From an uncultured Desulfuromonas sp. (GTDB lineage: Bacteria; Desulfobacterota; Desulfuromonadia; Desulfuromonadales; Desulfuromonadaceae): DNA of 64,000 nt. The notes beneath the pieces are model-generated. The model saw nothing but the letters and a program-made list of their open reading frames with translations, was not told the origin of the DNA and searched no databases. Made by a program: the position numbers and the translations under genes. Location of the stretch: assembly GCF_963678835.1 (NCBI RefSeq), contig NZ_OY787469.1, positions 1,922,001 to 1,986,000 on the forward strand. The letters run 5' to 3'. Positions 8,145 to 16,628 of this stretch are shown one piece after another; positions within the stretch are counted from its first letter, which is position 1, and every line of letters begins with the position of its first letter.

Positions 8145-9230
8145 ATGAAAATTCTTATCGTGAAGATGAGCGCCCTGGGCGATGTCATCCATGCGCTTCC
8201 GGTGCTGCGCTATATTCATCAACTTTATCCTGATGCTGAAATTGACTGGGTGGTCGAAGACCCGTTTGCTCCGGTTCTGGCCGGTCATCCGGATCTTCAC
8301 GAAATTCTCACAGTGCGCACCAAGTATTGGCGCACCTTGCCGACCATGACCATGCTCGGCAAGGCGTTGAAATTTATCCGCCGATTGCGCCGCGATCATT
8401 ATGACGTGGTGCTGGACGTGCAGGGCAACAGCAAGAGTGGCTTATTTACCCTGATGAGCCGGGGCGGGAAAAAATACGGTTTTGATCGTCACCAGGTGCG
8501 TGAATGGCCTAATCTTCTGGCAACCAACAAGCGGGTTTCCCTGGGAGAAGGCGATCACCATATCGCCCAACGCGCTTTGGCTGTCGCGCGTGCGGCCTTT
8601 CCTGGAGGGAATGATGTGCCGCAGGCGGGGCCGCTGCATGTCGACGAGGCTGCTGTTCAACGCGTCGTTGAACAGTTGGCTGGGCATAAGATAAATCATC
8701 CGCTGGTGGTTTTTCATTATGGAACCACCTGGGACACCAAACTGTGGAACGTGGACTGCTGGCAGCAATTGGCTGGTCGTCTCATTGATGAGTTCGGCAT
8801 TGCGCCAGTCCTCACCTGGGGCAATGAGCAGGAACGTAGCGCTGCCGAGGCTATCCATGAAGCGACATCCGGTCGGGCTGTGATCTGGCCGCGCGGCACG
8901 TTACCGGAATTGGTGGCCTTGCTTGATCAGGCCGATCTCGTGGTTGGCGGGGATACCGGCCCCATTCATATTGCAGCCGCTGTCGGCACCTCAACAGTTT
9001 CACTGTTTCGGGTCACCGATGCCGAGCGTAATGGTCCGGCTGGAGTCGAGCATCGTCGCTTGCAGAGCCCTTTGCCCTGTGCTATGTGTCTACGCAAACA
9101 CTGCGATGAAGATGACCAGTGCTCGCGTTCCATTTCCGTTGATGAGGTGATCTCTGCCATTGGTGCGTTATTGGCCATGCAGAAATCTTCCCAGGCTGAA
9201 GAAAGAGAGAGCTATGCAGGAAACCATTGA
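8145..9230 (+). CDS. waaC: ADP-heptose:LPS heptosyltransferase I
   Basis: 361 residues, starting immediately after the waaF stop. GT9 family with the WaaC-type start KMSALGDVIHALPVL, IDWVVEDPFAPVL, LDVQGNSKSGLF, HYGTTWDTKLWNVDCW, and VGGDTGPIHIAAAVGTS with SLFRVTDAERNGP near the C-terminus. It adds the first L,D-heptose to Kdo of the inner core. The C-terminus carries CAMCLRKHCDEDDQC, mirroring the cysteine cluster of WaaF. Its last 17 bases overlap gmhA. Confidence 0.92.
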   Translation: MKILIVKMSALGDVIHALPVLRYIHQLYPDAEIDWVVEDPFAPVLAGHPDLHEILTVRTKYWRTLPTMTMLGKALKFIRRLRRDHYDVVLDVQGNSKSGLFTLMSRGGKKYGFDRHQVREWPNLLATNKRVSLGEGDHHIAQRALAVARAAFPGGNDVPQAGPLHVDEAAVQRVVEQLAGHKINHPLVVFHYGTTWDTKLWNVDCWQQLAGRLIDEFGIAPVLTWGNEQERSAAEAIHEATSGRAVIWPRGTLPELVALLDQADLVVGGDTGPIHIAAAVGTSTVSLFRVTDAERNGPAGVEHRRLQSPLPCAMCLRKHCDEDDQCSRSISVDEVISAIGALLAMQKSSQAEERESYAGNH

Positions 9231-9786
9231 CGAACAGTTGCGTCGTCATATTGACGTCTTTAAACAGGTTGTACTGCCCATGTCCCCGCAGATTGAGGCC
9301 GTGGCACAAGTCCTGTGCACGGCTCTGAAACAGGGTCACAAAGTGCTGGTGATGGGCAATGGCGGCTCAGCCGCTGATTCGCAGCATCTGGCGGCGGAAC
9401 TGGTTGGTCGTTTCCTGAAAAACCGCGCGGCCCTGCCTGCCATTGCCCTGACCACAGACACCTCGATTCTGACGGCCGTAGCCAATGACTTTGGCTACGA
9501 CACGGTGTTCAGCCGCCAGGTGGAAGCGCTCGCCCAGCCCGGTGATGTGGTGATCGGCATCTCCACCAGTGGAAATTCACCCAATGTTCTGGCAGGCTTG
9601 CAGGTTGCCCGTGATAAAGCGTGTGTGACCGTCGCCTTGACCGGGCGCAATGGCGGAAAAATGGTCGACGGTGTTGACCTGCCTCTCAACATTGCTGTTG
9701 ATGACACCCCCCGTATCCAGGAAGCCCATTTGACTTTGATCCATATTTTGTGTGATCTGGTGGAACGAGAGCTTTTTGTCGACTGA
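9214..9786 (+). CDS. gmhA: Sedoheptulose 7-phosphate isomerase
   Basis: 190 residues from ATG 9214, preceded by GAAAGAGAGAG, which serves as ribosome site; a longer frame from 9160 would lie mostly inside waaC and lacks family similarity. SIS-domain motifs: GNGGSAADSQHLAAEL (about residues 46-61), FGYDTVFSRQVEAL, GISTSGNSPNVL and the metal/catalytic histidine segment QEAHLTLIHILCD near the C-terminus. First step of ADP-L-glycero-D-manno-heptose synthesis, supplying HldE (encoded at 20451) and then WaaC/WaaF. Length is normal. Confidence 0.93.
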   Translation: MQETIDEQLRRHIDVFKQVVLPMSPQIEAVAQVLCTALKQGHKVLVMGNGGSAADSQHLAAELVGRFLKNRAALPAIALTTDTSILTAVANDFGYDTVFSRQVEALAQPGDVVIGISTSGNSPNVLAGLQVARDKACVTVALTGRNGGKMVDGVDLPLNIAVDDTPRIQEAHLTLIHILCDLVERELFVD

Positions 9787-9790
9787 TTCC

Positions 9791-10456
9791 ATGGAAAAAA
9801 TTACCCCCCAAGAGTTCCAACGTCTTATCCGATCCTGTCAGGTTTTGGAAAAAGACGGCCATGGCGAAAAAGTTCTGCAACGCCATGATGGAATTATCAT
9901 CAAGATTTTCCGTCGCAAGCGTCTTCTCTCTAGTGCGCTGTTGTTTCCATATGCGCAACGTTTTTCCCGCAATGCGTTGAAATTATGCGCTTTGGATATC
10001 CCGACGGTTCGCGTGATTAAATGTGGCCACTGTCCTGATCCGGCACGTGATCTGGTGTGGTATCAGCCTGTTGAAGGCGTGACGTTACGCGACTATGCCC
10101 GTCAGAATTCTCTGGAACCTATGATGGCATCCTTCGGTGCTTTTATCGCCGAGTTGCATGAGGGTGGTGTGCTGTTTCGTTCTTTACACTGGGGCAATGT
10201 GATTGTTCAAGTGGATGGTTCTTTCGGGTTGATCGATATTGCCGATTTGCGTTGTGGTCGACGGGCGTTGAGTGTCAAGCAGCGTCAGAGAAACTTTCAC
10301 CATCTTTTGCGCTATGACGAAGATCGCGACCAGTTCTTTGAACTGATGGATCAGTTTTGCCAGGGCTACGCTGAACACAGTGGGCTCAGCAGCGAAGCCT
10401 GTCGTCATTGGCTCGTGGCTGCGGCAGAGTCCTGTCGTGATAAAGGGCGGTCCTGA
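9791..10456 (+). CDS. LPS kinase-like protein (Kdo/WaaP superfamily)
   Basis: 221 residues from ATG 9791. Kinase-like features: IIIKIFRRKR (ATP-lysine strand), LVWYQPVEGVTLRDYA (hinge), LHEGGVLFRSLHWGNVIV (catalytic loop with H-W-G-N) and LIDIADLR (metal-binding Asp). It matches the toluene-tolerance/LPS-kinase type found next to waaG in many core operons. The loop has H-x-G-N without the usual preceding Asp, so activity is uncertain. Placed between gmhA and waaG, overlapping waaG by one base (TGATG), it most likely phosphorylates a core heptose. Confidence 0.75.
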   Translation: MEKITPQEFQRLIRSCQVLEKDGHGEKVLQRHDGIIIKIFRRKRLLSSALLFPYAQRFSRNALKLCALDIPTVRVIKCGHCPDPARDLVWYQPVEGVTLRDYARQNSLEPMMASFGAFIAELHEGGVLFRSLHWGNVIVQVDGSFGLIDIADLRCGRRALSVKQRQRNFHHLLRYDEDRDQFFELMDQFCQGYAEHSGLSSEACRHWLVAAAESCRDKGRS

Positions 10457-11568
10457 TGCGTCTGGCGTTTGTTTTGTTTAAATATTTCCCTTATGGTGGT
10501 TTGCAGCGCGATTGCATGAAGATTGCGGTTGAATGCCGGGAACGTGGTCATGCCATCTCCCTGTATTGCCTTGAATGGAGCGGTTCGAAACCTGAAGGGA
10601 TGGACGTTCATGTTGTTCCTGTTCGTTCTTGGCGCAACTATCATCGTTATGATCAGTTTGTCAGTCGGGTTCATCAGGCTGTTCAGCAACAGGGCTATGA
10701 CGGCGTTATCGGTTTCAATCGAATGCCCGGGCTGGATGTTTATTTCGGTGCGGACCCGTGTTTTGCCGTCAAATGTCAACAACGTTCCAGCTGGTATCGT
10801 TTTCTGCCGCGTTCAAGAAGTTTCCTTAAGGCAGAGCAGGCGGTGTATGGCAAAGAGTCGTCGACACATATTCTGCTGTTGTCCGATCTTGAAATCGACG
10901 CCATTCAACATCTTTATGGTACCCCTGATGCACGTTTTCATCTTTTGCCACCCGGAGTGGCTCGGGATCGTCTAGCCAGCGCAGATTATCAACAACGCCG
11001 TCAGGAGTTCCGTCAACAACTGGGATTGAAAGACGGGGAAAAACTTCTGCTGATGGTGGGATCCGGTTTTCGGGTCAAGGGCGCTGACCGTGCTCTCGAA
11101 GCCTTGAAACAATTGCCTGACGCGTTGCGAAATAAAACACAGCTGATGATTCTTGGACGGGACAATCAGGCACCGTTTGAACGGATGGCACGCCAACTCG
11201 GACTGGAGGATCGTGTGCATTTTATGGGGGGGCGCGATGATGCTCCAAGCTTTTTGTTTGCTGCCGATCTCCTTATTCATCCTGCGTATCGTGAATCGGC
11301 AGGTATGGTTCTCCTCGAAGCCGTGGCTGCCCGTTTGCCGGTACTGGTGACGGATACCTGCGGCTACAGCTTTCATATTCAACGTTCGGGTGCCGGTATT
11401 GTCCATGAATCGCCCTTTGATTTGCAACGCTTCACCAGAGAACTGGTGCAGATGCTCAGTGGCGATCCCCGTCCCTGGCAGCAGGCCGCTGAGAAGTATG
11501 TGGCGCAGACCGATATTTTCGGCCTGGCGGAAACAGCCGCTGATGTTATTGAAGAGGTTGTCGCATGA
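10456..11568 (+). CDS. waaG: LPS core glucosyltransferase I (WaaG)
   Basis: 370 residues; start overlaps the upstream stop. Strong WaaG pattern: FVLFKYFPYGGLQRDCMKIA at the N-terminus, GFNRMPGLDVYFGADPCF, the EEQ-like KAEQAVYGKES segment, LLPPGVARDR, GSGFRVKGADRALEAL (donor domain start), FMGGRDDAPSF and HPAYRESAGMVLLEAVA with VTDTCGYSFHI at the C-terminus. It transfers the first outer-core glucose onto heptose II at the membrane. The order gmhA-kinase-waaG-waaP matches core operons of many proteobacteria. Confidence 0.93.
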   Translation: MRLAFVLFKYFPYGGLQRDCMKIAVECRERGHAISLYCLEWSGSKPEGMDVHVVPVRSWRNYHRYDQFVSRVHQAVQQQGYDGVIGFNRMPGLDVYFGADPCFAVKCQQRSSWYRFLPRSRSFLKAEQAVYGKESSTHILLLSDLEIDAIQHLYGTPDARFHLLPPGVARDRLASADYQQRRQEFRQQLGLKDGEKLLLMVGSGFRVKGADRALEALKQLPDALRNKTQLMILGRDNQAPFERMARQLGLEDRVHFMGGRDDAPSFLFAADLLIHPAYRESAGMVLLEAVAARLPVLVTDTCGYSFHIQRSGAGIVHESPFDLQRFTRELVQMLSGDPRPWQQAAEKYVAQTDIFGLAETAADVIEEVVA

Positions 11569-12383
11569 TTGTTTTACCGAGTTCCTGGCAACAACAGTGG
11601 CATGGTCGCGATTATTTTGAGGTGGTGCAGGGGCTGGAAGGTGAAGAGTACCGCAATATGGACGGCCGACGGACGTTCCGCTTTGAAAAAGATGGCCGAG
11701 GTTATTTCGCCAAAGTTTATACCGGTTTAGGGTGGAAACGGATTCTTAAAAGTCTACTGACCTTCAGACGACCACCGGTACTCAGTGCCGCCAATGAATG
11801 GCGGGCCATTCGGCGTTTGGAGGAGCTGGGTGTCGATACTATGAGGCTGGTCGGTTATGGTGAGCAGGGAGCTAACCCGGCACGACGGCAATCGTTTATC
11901 ATTACCGAAGAGCTAACTCCTACCGAAAGTTTGGAAGATTTCTGCGGCAATTGGATCAATGATTCACCACCAGTTTCTTTAAAATGTGCCCTGATCGAAA
12001 AACTGGCTCAAATCTCGAAAAAGCTTCACGATCACGGGGTCAATCACCGTGATTATTACCTGTGTCATTTTCTAGTCGACCTCTCAGTTGGTCGCGATCA
12101 GTTGCGAGCGGATAATCTGACCCTTTATCTGATTGACCTGCATCGAGTTCAGTTTCGTCGTCAGTTGCCGCAACGCTGGCGGTTGAAAGATCTGGCGGCC
12201 CTGTATTTCTCCAGTATGGAGATTGGCCTGACACAACGGGATCTCTATCGCTTTATTGCCATCTATACCGGCAAACCCCTTCGGCAGGCTTTACAGGAAC
12301 ACGCGGTCTTATGGCAAAAGATCGAACGGCGCGGCGCTCAACTAATGGAGCGTTATAACCGAAAGTATCGTCCCAATGGTTAA
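11565..12383 (+). CDS. waaP: LPS core heptose(I) kinase
   Basis: 272 residues, starting in an ATGA overlap with waaG. WaaP signature: RTFRFEKDGRGYFAKVYTG (ATP lysine), ANEWRAIRRLEELGVDT, FIITEELTPTESLEDF (hinge), HDHGVNHRDYYLCHFLVD (catalytic H-R-D loop at about residues 154-171) and LYLIDLHRVQFR (metal Asp). It phosphorylates O-4 of heptose I, a change that stabilises the outer membrane. Among the kinase-like genes of this window it is the one with the most complete canonical motif set. The last bases overlap the GT39 gene. Confidence 0.92.
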   Translation: MIVLPSSWQQQWHGRDYFEVVQGLEGEEYRNMDGRRTFRFEKDGRGYFAKVYTGLGWKRILKSLLTFRRPPVLSAANEWRAIRRLEELGVDTMRLVGYGEQGANPARRQSFIITEELTPTESLEDFCGNWINDSPPVSLKCALIEKLAQISKKLHDHGVNHRDYYLCHFLVDLSVGRDQLRADNLTLYLIDLHRVQFRRQLPQRWRLKDLAALYFSSMEIGLTQRDLYRFIAIYTGKPLRQALQEHAVLWQKIERRGAQLMERYNRKYRPNG

Positions 12384-13893
12384 CTTTCTTTTACGACATC
12401 GTGCGCTGCTGCTTATCATGGCCTTGTCTCTCGGTTTGAAACTGTTGTTCCTTTGGCAGGGCGAGGTGGTGAATCCCGATTCAGCGACCTACATTGCTGC
12501 TGCGCAAAAGCATGCTCAGGGCCTCTATGCCGAAGGGCTGCGTTTTTATCGGATGCCGTTTTATCCACTTATGCTTGCCGGTGTTCATGCCATGATTCCT
12601 AACTGGATTTACGCCGGTCAAGTGCTTACCGTTGTTCCGCTGGTACTTTGCTTGTGGCCGCTGTACCTTCTGACTTGCCGTCTTTTTGACCACCGGACCG
12701 CTGTTGGCGCGGGACTTCTTTTTGCTGTCCTTCCTTCGTTTAATGTGTCGGCAACAGCAATTGAACGCGATCCTCTTTTTTTGTTGTTTAGTCTGACGGC
12801 GTTGCTTTATCTGGTACTGATTGTTCAGGAAGGAAGGCTGTGCTGGTGGGTGAGTTTTTTTCTGGTTGGTGTTTTGGCAATTTTGACGCGGGTCGAAGGG
12901 GTTGTCCTCCCTATTGTTGCCGTTTTCGGCGTGTTGTTTCTCCGCCATGAATCTGATGAACGTTGCAGTGTTTCGCGGAGCAACCTGAATATGCTCGTTC
13001 TGGCTTCCGGCTGTGTTCTGCTGTTGATCGCTGGGATAAAGTTGTTCGGAGATGAACAGTTTTCGAGGCTTAACGAGGTTTTTTATTGGGGGCAAGAGCT
13101 CCTTTCTCGCGACTTCTTCTCGGCCTACCTGGGATTGATGGAGGCTCTCAAGGTATTTCAGGAAACATTACCTGCTGCAGATCTGCACAACAATTTGATC
13201 GAAACCACACGGCATTACGCGCCATTGATTTATTTTGTCGGTATGCTCGAGATGATGCTGAAAATAGTCTTTCCTACCTCACTGATTGCCTTGTGGATGC
13301 AACAACGGTGGTCGCCACTGACATCGTGGTCCAGAGAGCGCTGGATACTTCTCGCCGTCGTTGTCATGATCGTTGGCGTGAATCTACTTTTTTGTATAAA
13401 GCATAATTTTACGACAGAGCGTTATCTATGGCTGGCCTGTGCCTGTCTACTGCCATGGGTAGGAATGGGCATGACGGCGTGTTGGCAGCGCTGTCAGAGA
13501 CGCAGTTTTGCGCTGCTATTATGTGGTTTATTGTTTGTTGGCGCGCCACTTGTAAAAACGCTTAGTGTTGTCATCCAGAAACAGGACCGAACAGTAGCCC
13601 TGGCTGGCAAGTGGCTGAAGGATTACGATCCGGATGAAAGCCTGACCATCATATATAATGATCGTCGTCTTCCCCTGTATGCCGGTCGGGCACAGGACGT
13701 GGTTGACGTTCGCGATTTAAGCTGGTTGCATGACAATGTTGGCAATGATCCTCGGATCACCTTTCTTGCAATCTATGTCTCCAATAACAAAAACGAAAAT
13801 TATACCGTTCCCGGCTTTGATGTGATAAAGCGTTTTTCTGGCGCCAAAAAGACAGCACTTTTTATGCAGCGGTCTACTGGCGCACGCAACTGA
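12376..13893 (+). CDS. GT39/ArnT-like integral-membrane glycosyltransferase
   Basis: 505 residues with about ten to twelve membrane segments. The first periplasmic loop contains VVNPDSATYIAAAQKH, matching the catalytic acidic loop of PMT/ArnT-like GT-C enzymes, followed by FYRMPFYPLMLAG. A soluble C-terminal part (about residues 395-500) has SLTIIYNDRRLPLYAGR. It would use an undecaprenyl-phosphate sugar donor on the periplasmic side to modify core or lipid A. The start overlaps waaP by eight bases, so it is the last gene of the core operon; the next gene converges from the other strand. Confidence 0.75.
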   Translation: MVNFLLRHRALLLIMALSLGLKLLFLWQGEVVNPDSATYIAAAQKHAQGLYAEGLRFYRMPFYPLMLAGVHAMIPNWIYAGQVLTVVPLVLCLWPLYLLTCRLFDHRTAVGAGLLFAVLPSFNVSATAIERDPLFLLFSLTALLYLVLIVQEGRLCWWVSFFLVGVLAILTRVEGVVLPIVAVFGVLFLRHESDERCSVSRSNLNMLVLASGCVLLLIAGIKLFGDEQFSRLNEVFYWGQELLSRDFFSAYLGLMEALKVFQETLPAADLHNNLIETTRHYAPLIYFVGMLEMMLKIVFPTSLIALWMQQRWSPLTSWSRERWILLAVVVMIVGVNLLFCIKHNFTTERYLWLACACLLPWVGMGMTACWQRCQRRSFALLLCGLLFVGAPLVKTLSVVIQKQDRTVALAGKWLKDYDPDESLTIIYNDRRLPLYAGRAQDVVDVRDLSWLHDNVGNDPRITFLAIYVSNNKNENYTVPGFDVIKRFSGAKKTALFMQRSTGARN

Positions 13894-14676
13894 TCAGACG
13901 TGAAAGGGAAACGCCTCATAAAGTTGTTTTTTTATGGAGTCGATTCCTGGCCGCTGATACTGATCACGCAGGTTGGCCAGATCATCGACAGAGGTTTGTT
14001 CATCGAACGGACAGGGTTGCATCGTCTCCAAACCAAATACCGAATAATAATCTGCGAATTTGAAATCATTCCCCCGCACCCGTTCAGAGAGCTTGATCCA
14101 GGCATTCGGGATATTCAAGGCATCGGCAATAATTAGCCCGTGTAGGCTGGAGGAGAGAATGAATTCACAACGGGCTACCTGTTCGAGAAAGTCCATCGTT
14201 TCCGAAAAAATATCAATAAACGAGACCCCCGACTGCTTGAGGAATTCGATGACTGCCGGATGCTTCTGGTCGACATAGTGGGGGACAATGCCGACACGGT
14301 ACCGTTTTGGGTGGTTTTTTTCGACCAGCAGCATGTCACTAAGCAGACCCGGATCCCCCAGAGCATTGATCGGTTGATTCTTGATCAGGGCCGCTGTATG
14401 TTTGCCCCGTACTGCATCAAAGTTGTGCGGACTGCTAAATGCTGCCTGCTCCTGAATCAGACCGCTTCCCCAGACGTGAACCCGATGGCTCCAAAAGTGG
14501 TTTTTTAACCGGTGAAGAATGCTGCCGACGGCAACAAGATCGCACTGATTGGGTTTTGCATACTCCACCTTACGTCCAGAGATTGCTTCACACAAAACTG
14601 GAGACAGCCAATCTCCAAAGTTTTTTTTGCCGTGTTTTAATCCGGACGACCAATAGACTTTAAGCGGCTTTTGCAT
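13894..14676 (-). CDS. Polysaccharide pyruvyltransferase family protein
   Basis: 260 residues on the minus strand, ending back-to-back with the GT39 gene. Family features: KNFGDWLSP near the N-terminus, VGSILHRL, VWGSGLIQE, VRGKHTA, GDPGLL, GIVPHYVD and ILSSSLHGLIIADALNIP, with the conserved Ser-Leu-His-Gly block. Enzymes of this fold transfer pyruvate from phosphoenolpyruvate to sugar hydroxyls, giving acidic ketals on surface glycans. It lies three bases downstream of the carbamoyltransferase and is likely co-transcribed with it. The acceptor is unknown. Confidence 0.85.
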   Translation of the reverse strand: MQKPLKVYWSSGLKHGKKNFGDWLSPVLCEAISGRKVEYAKPNQCDLVAVGSILHRLKNHFWSHRVHVWGSGLIQEQAAFSSPHNFDAVRGKHTAALIKNQPINALGDPGLLSDMLLVEKNHPKRYRVGIVPHYVDQKHPAVIEFLKQSGVSFIDIFSETMDFLEQVARCEFILSSSLHGLIIADALNIPNAWIKLSERVRGNDFKFADYYSVFGLETMQPCPFDEQTSVDDLANLRDQYQRPGIDSIKKQLYEAFPFHV

Positions 14677-14679
14677 GCC

Positions 14680-16416
14680 TTATTTCTCCGTTTTACGCAC
14701 CAGAATATCTTCCATGACGAGATAAGGCAGATCCGAGCCATAAAACATGTTCAGAGCATCACTCGGCGCACAGACCATCGGCTCACCGCGTCGGTTGAGA
14801 GAGGTGTTGAGAGCGACGCCGTTGCCGGTGCGTTTTTCCAGCTCCTTGAGCAGGGCGTAGTAACGGGGGTTGGTCTCTTCCGTGACCACTTGGGCACGCG
14901 AGGTGCCATCTTCGTGAATGACCTCGGGAATCCGCTCGTTCCAGGCCGGGTTGACCTTGAAGGTAAAAGTCATATAGGGCGCCGGGTGGTCGGTCTGCAA
15001 CAGGTCTTCAGCAACGGTATCAAGGACGCTGGGGCAGAAGGGGCGCCAGCGTTCGCGGTACTTGATCTGCTCGTTAATGCGGTCTGCCACGCCGGGTACG
15101 CTTGGACAACCGAGGATACTGCGGCAGCCCAGCGCACGTGGGCCGAATTCCATGCGGCCCTGGAACCAGGCGACGGGTTGTCCCTGAGTGAGAATCTCAG
15201 CCACGGTTTCCGGAATGTTGTCGATTTTTTCCCATTGCGGTTTCTGCGGATGGGCCTCACAGGCGGCAATGCATTCTTCGTTGGTGTACTGGGGGCCGAG
15301 ATACACGTGCTTGAGTTTTTCCACCTGAATGCCATGCAGGTGTGCCGCATAAGAGGCGGCACCGATGGCGGTTCCGGCATCGGAGGCGGCAGGTTGAACG
15401 AACAGCTCCTTTACGTAGGGCAGATCCATGATGTACTGGTTGAGCTTGACATTGAGGGCGCTGCCGCCGGCAAAACATAGCTGGCCGGTTTCCTGAAGGA
15501 TATCTTTCAGATAATAGTCGATCATTTCCAGAGACAGTTTCTCGAACAACCCTTGGATGCAGGCGGCATAGTCAATATAGGGCTCATCGGCATTGTCACC
15601 CTGACGTTTGGGGCCGAGCCAGTCGATCAGTTTGGGACTGAAGTAGTAGCCCTTACCGTCTTCCTTATAACGGCGCCAACCCACCGTGTTGACCAGTTCG
15701 GTGTTGACGGTCAGTTCACCGTTTTCGAATTTGGCCAGCCGCGAGAAGTCATATTTTTTCGGGTCACCGTAAGGTGCCATGCCCATCACTTTGAACTCGC
15801 CGTCGAGCATTTCAAAACCGAGATATTCGGTCATGGCTCCGTAAAGCCCGCCGAGGGAGTCAGGGTCGTAAAATTCTTTGATCTTGTGGATCTTACCGTT
15901 CTCGCCATAACCGAAAAAGGTGGTGGCGTATTCCCCTTTGCCATCGATACCGAGAATCGCGGTCTTGCCTTTGAAGCCGCTGAGATGATAGGCACTACTG
16001 GCGTGTGCCAGATGGTGCTCAACCGGAACAAATTCAATGTCTTCCCAGCGGATGCCGATCTGTTGCAGCATATTTTTGACATTGGCAATGTTGCGATGGT
16101 AACGACGGTTACCGTTGATCAGAGCGGTCAAAGCGCGATCCGGGGCATACCAGTAGCGTTTGGCATAATGCCAGCGATCCGGGCGGTCCAAACCGATTTC
16201 ACTGAACGGAAACGCGACAATATCCACGTCCTCAGGTTTGATGCCGGCAAAATCGAGGCAGAATTTTGTCGCTTCAAGCGGCATGCGGTTTTTGGCGTGT
16301 TTGTCACGGATAAAGCGTTCCTCTTCAGCCGCGGCGATCAATTTGTCGTCGATGTACAATGCTGCAGAAGGATCGTGGGTCAGTGCTCCAGACAGTCCAA
16401 GAATTACTTTGGGCAT
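14680..16416 (-). CDS. Carbamoyltransferase, NodU/CmcH family
   Basis: 578 residues from the ATG at 16414-16416, which follows GGAG at a good distance; an upstream in-frame ATG at 16437 is less likely. N-terminal YrdC/Kae1-like part: ILGLSGALTHDPSAAL, AAAEEERF, VEHHLAHASSAYHLSGF (metal-binding His pairs), GIDGKGEYATTFF, GEFKVMGMAPYG, and FAGGSALNVKLN. The C-terminal carbamoyl part has FQGRMEFGPRALGCRSIL, the NodU signature, and GVALNTSLNRRGEPMV. It makes carbamoyl-adenylate and transfers the carbamoyl group to a sugar hydroxyl. In an LPS locus it probably carbamoylates a core or O-chain sugar. Confidence 0.9.
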   Translation of the reverse strand: MPKVILGLSGALTHDPSAALYIDDKLIAAAEEERFIRDKHAKNRMPLEATKFCLDFAGIKPEDVDIVAFPFSEIGLDRPDRWHYAKRYWYAPDRALTALINGNRRYHRNIANVKNMLQQIGIRWEDIEFVPVEHHLAHASSAYHLSGFKGKTAILGIDGKGEYATTFFGYGENGKIHKIKEFYDPDSLGGLYGAMTEYLGFEMLDGEFKVMGMAPYGDPKKYDFSRLAKFENGELTVNTELVNTVGWRRYKEDGKGYYFSPKLIDWLGPKRQGDNADEPYIDYAACIQGLFEKLSLEMIDYYLKDILQETGQLCFAGGSALNVKLNQYIMDLPYVKELFVQPAASDAGTAIGAASYAAHLHGIQVEKLKHVYLGPQYTNEECIAACEAHPQKPQWEKIDNIPETVAEILTQGQPVAWFQGRMEFGPRALGCRSILGCPSVPGVADRINEQIKYRERWRPFCPSVLDTVAEDLLQTDHPAPYMTFTFKVNPAWNERIPEVIHEDGTSRAQVVTEETNPRYYALLKELEKRTGNGVALNTSLNRRGEPMVCAPSDALNMFYGSDLPYLVMEDILVRKTEK

Positions 16417-16519
16417 GAGGCTTATCTCCATCGTCACAACAACGAAAGCGTTATTGTGTCAAGTTTGCTTCAGAAGAGTTCTTTTGCAAAAAATCGTCCA
16501 GGACTTTTTTTGCAAGCAC

Positions 16520-16546
16520 GGTTTTGAAAAATGAGATCTCAAAACC
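16520..16546. other. Intergenic hairpin upstream of the carbamoyltransferase gene
   Basis: GGTTTTGA (16520-16527) and TCAAAACC (16539-16546) form a perfect eight-base stem with an eleven-base loop. It lies in the 190-base gap between two minus-strand genes. No T run follows on either strand, so it may be an RNA-stability element or part of an operator. Confidence 0.35.
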
Positions 16547-16558
16547 TTACAAAACCAC

Positions 16559-16578
16559 CGGGTTATAAGTGAAACCCG
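16559..16578 (-). terminator. Possible terminator after the double-kinase gene
   Basis: Read on the minus strand: CGGGTT, an eight-base loop, AACCCG, then GTGGTTTTG. It lies about 50 bases beyond the stop of the 16629-18044 gene. The stem is perfect but the T tract is short and interrupted. Confidence 0.35.
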
Positions 16579-16590
16579 ATGCTTTTCGTC

Positions 16591-16609
16591 GCCTATCCAT
16601 AGGCTTTTT
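16591..16609 (+). terminator. Plus-strand terminator-like hairpin
   Basis: GCCTAT-CC-ATAGGC followed at once by TTTTTG on the plus strand. No plus-strand gene ends here, since both neighbours are on the minus strand, so if real it would stop antisense transcription. Confidence 0.3.
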
Positions 16610-16628
16610 GTGCTTTCTTGCGAAAGGC

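Noticed and set aside
14671-16527. Long plus-strand open frames opposite the carbamoyltransferase
   Set aside because: The minus-strand frame carries all NodU motifs; the plus-strand frames are its antisense shadow with no motifs.
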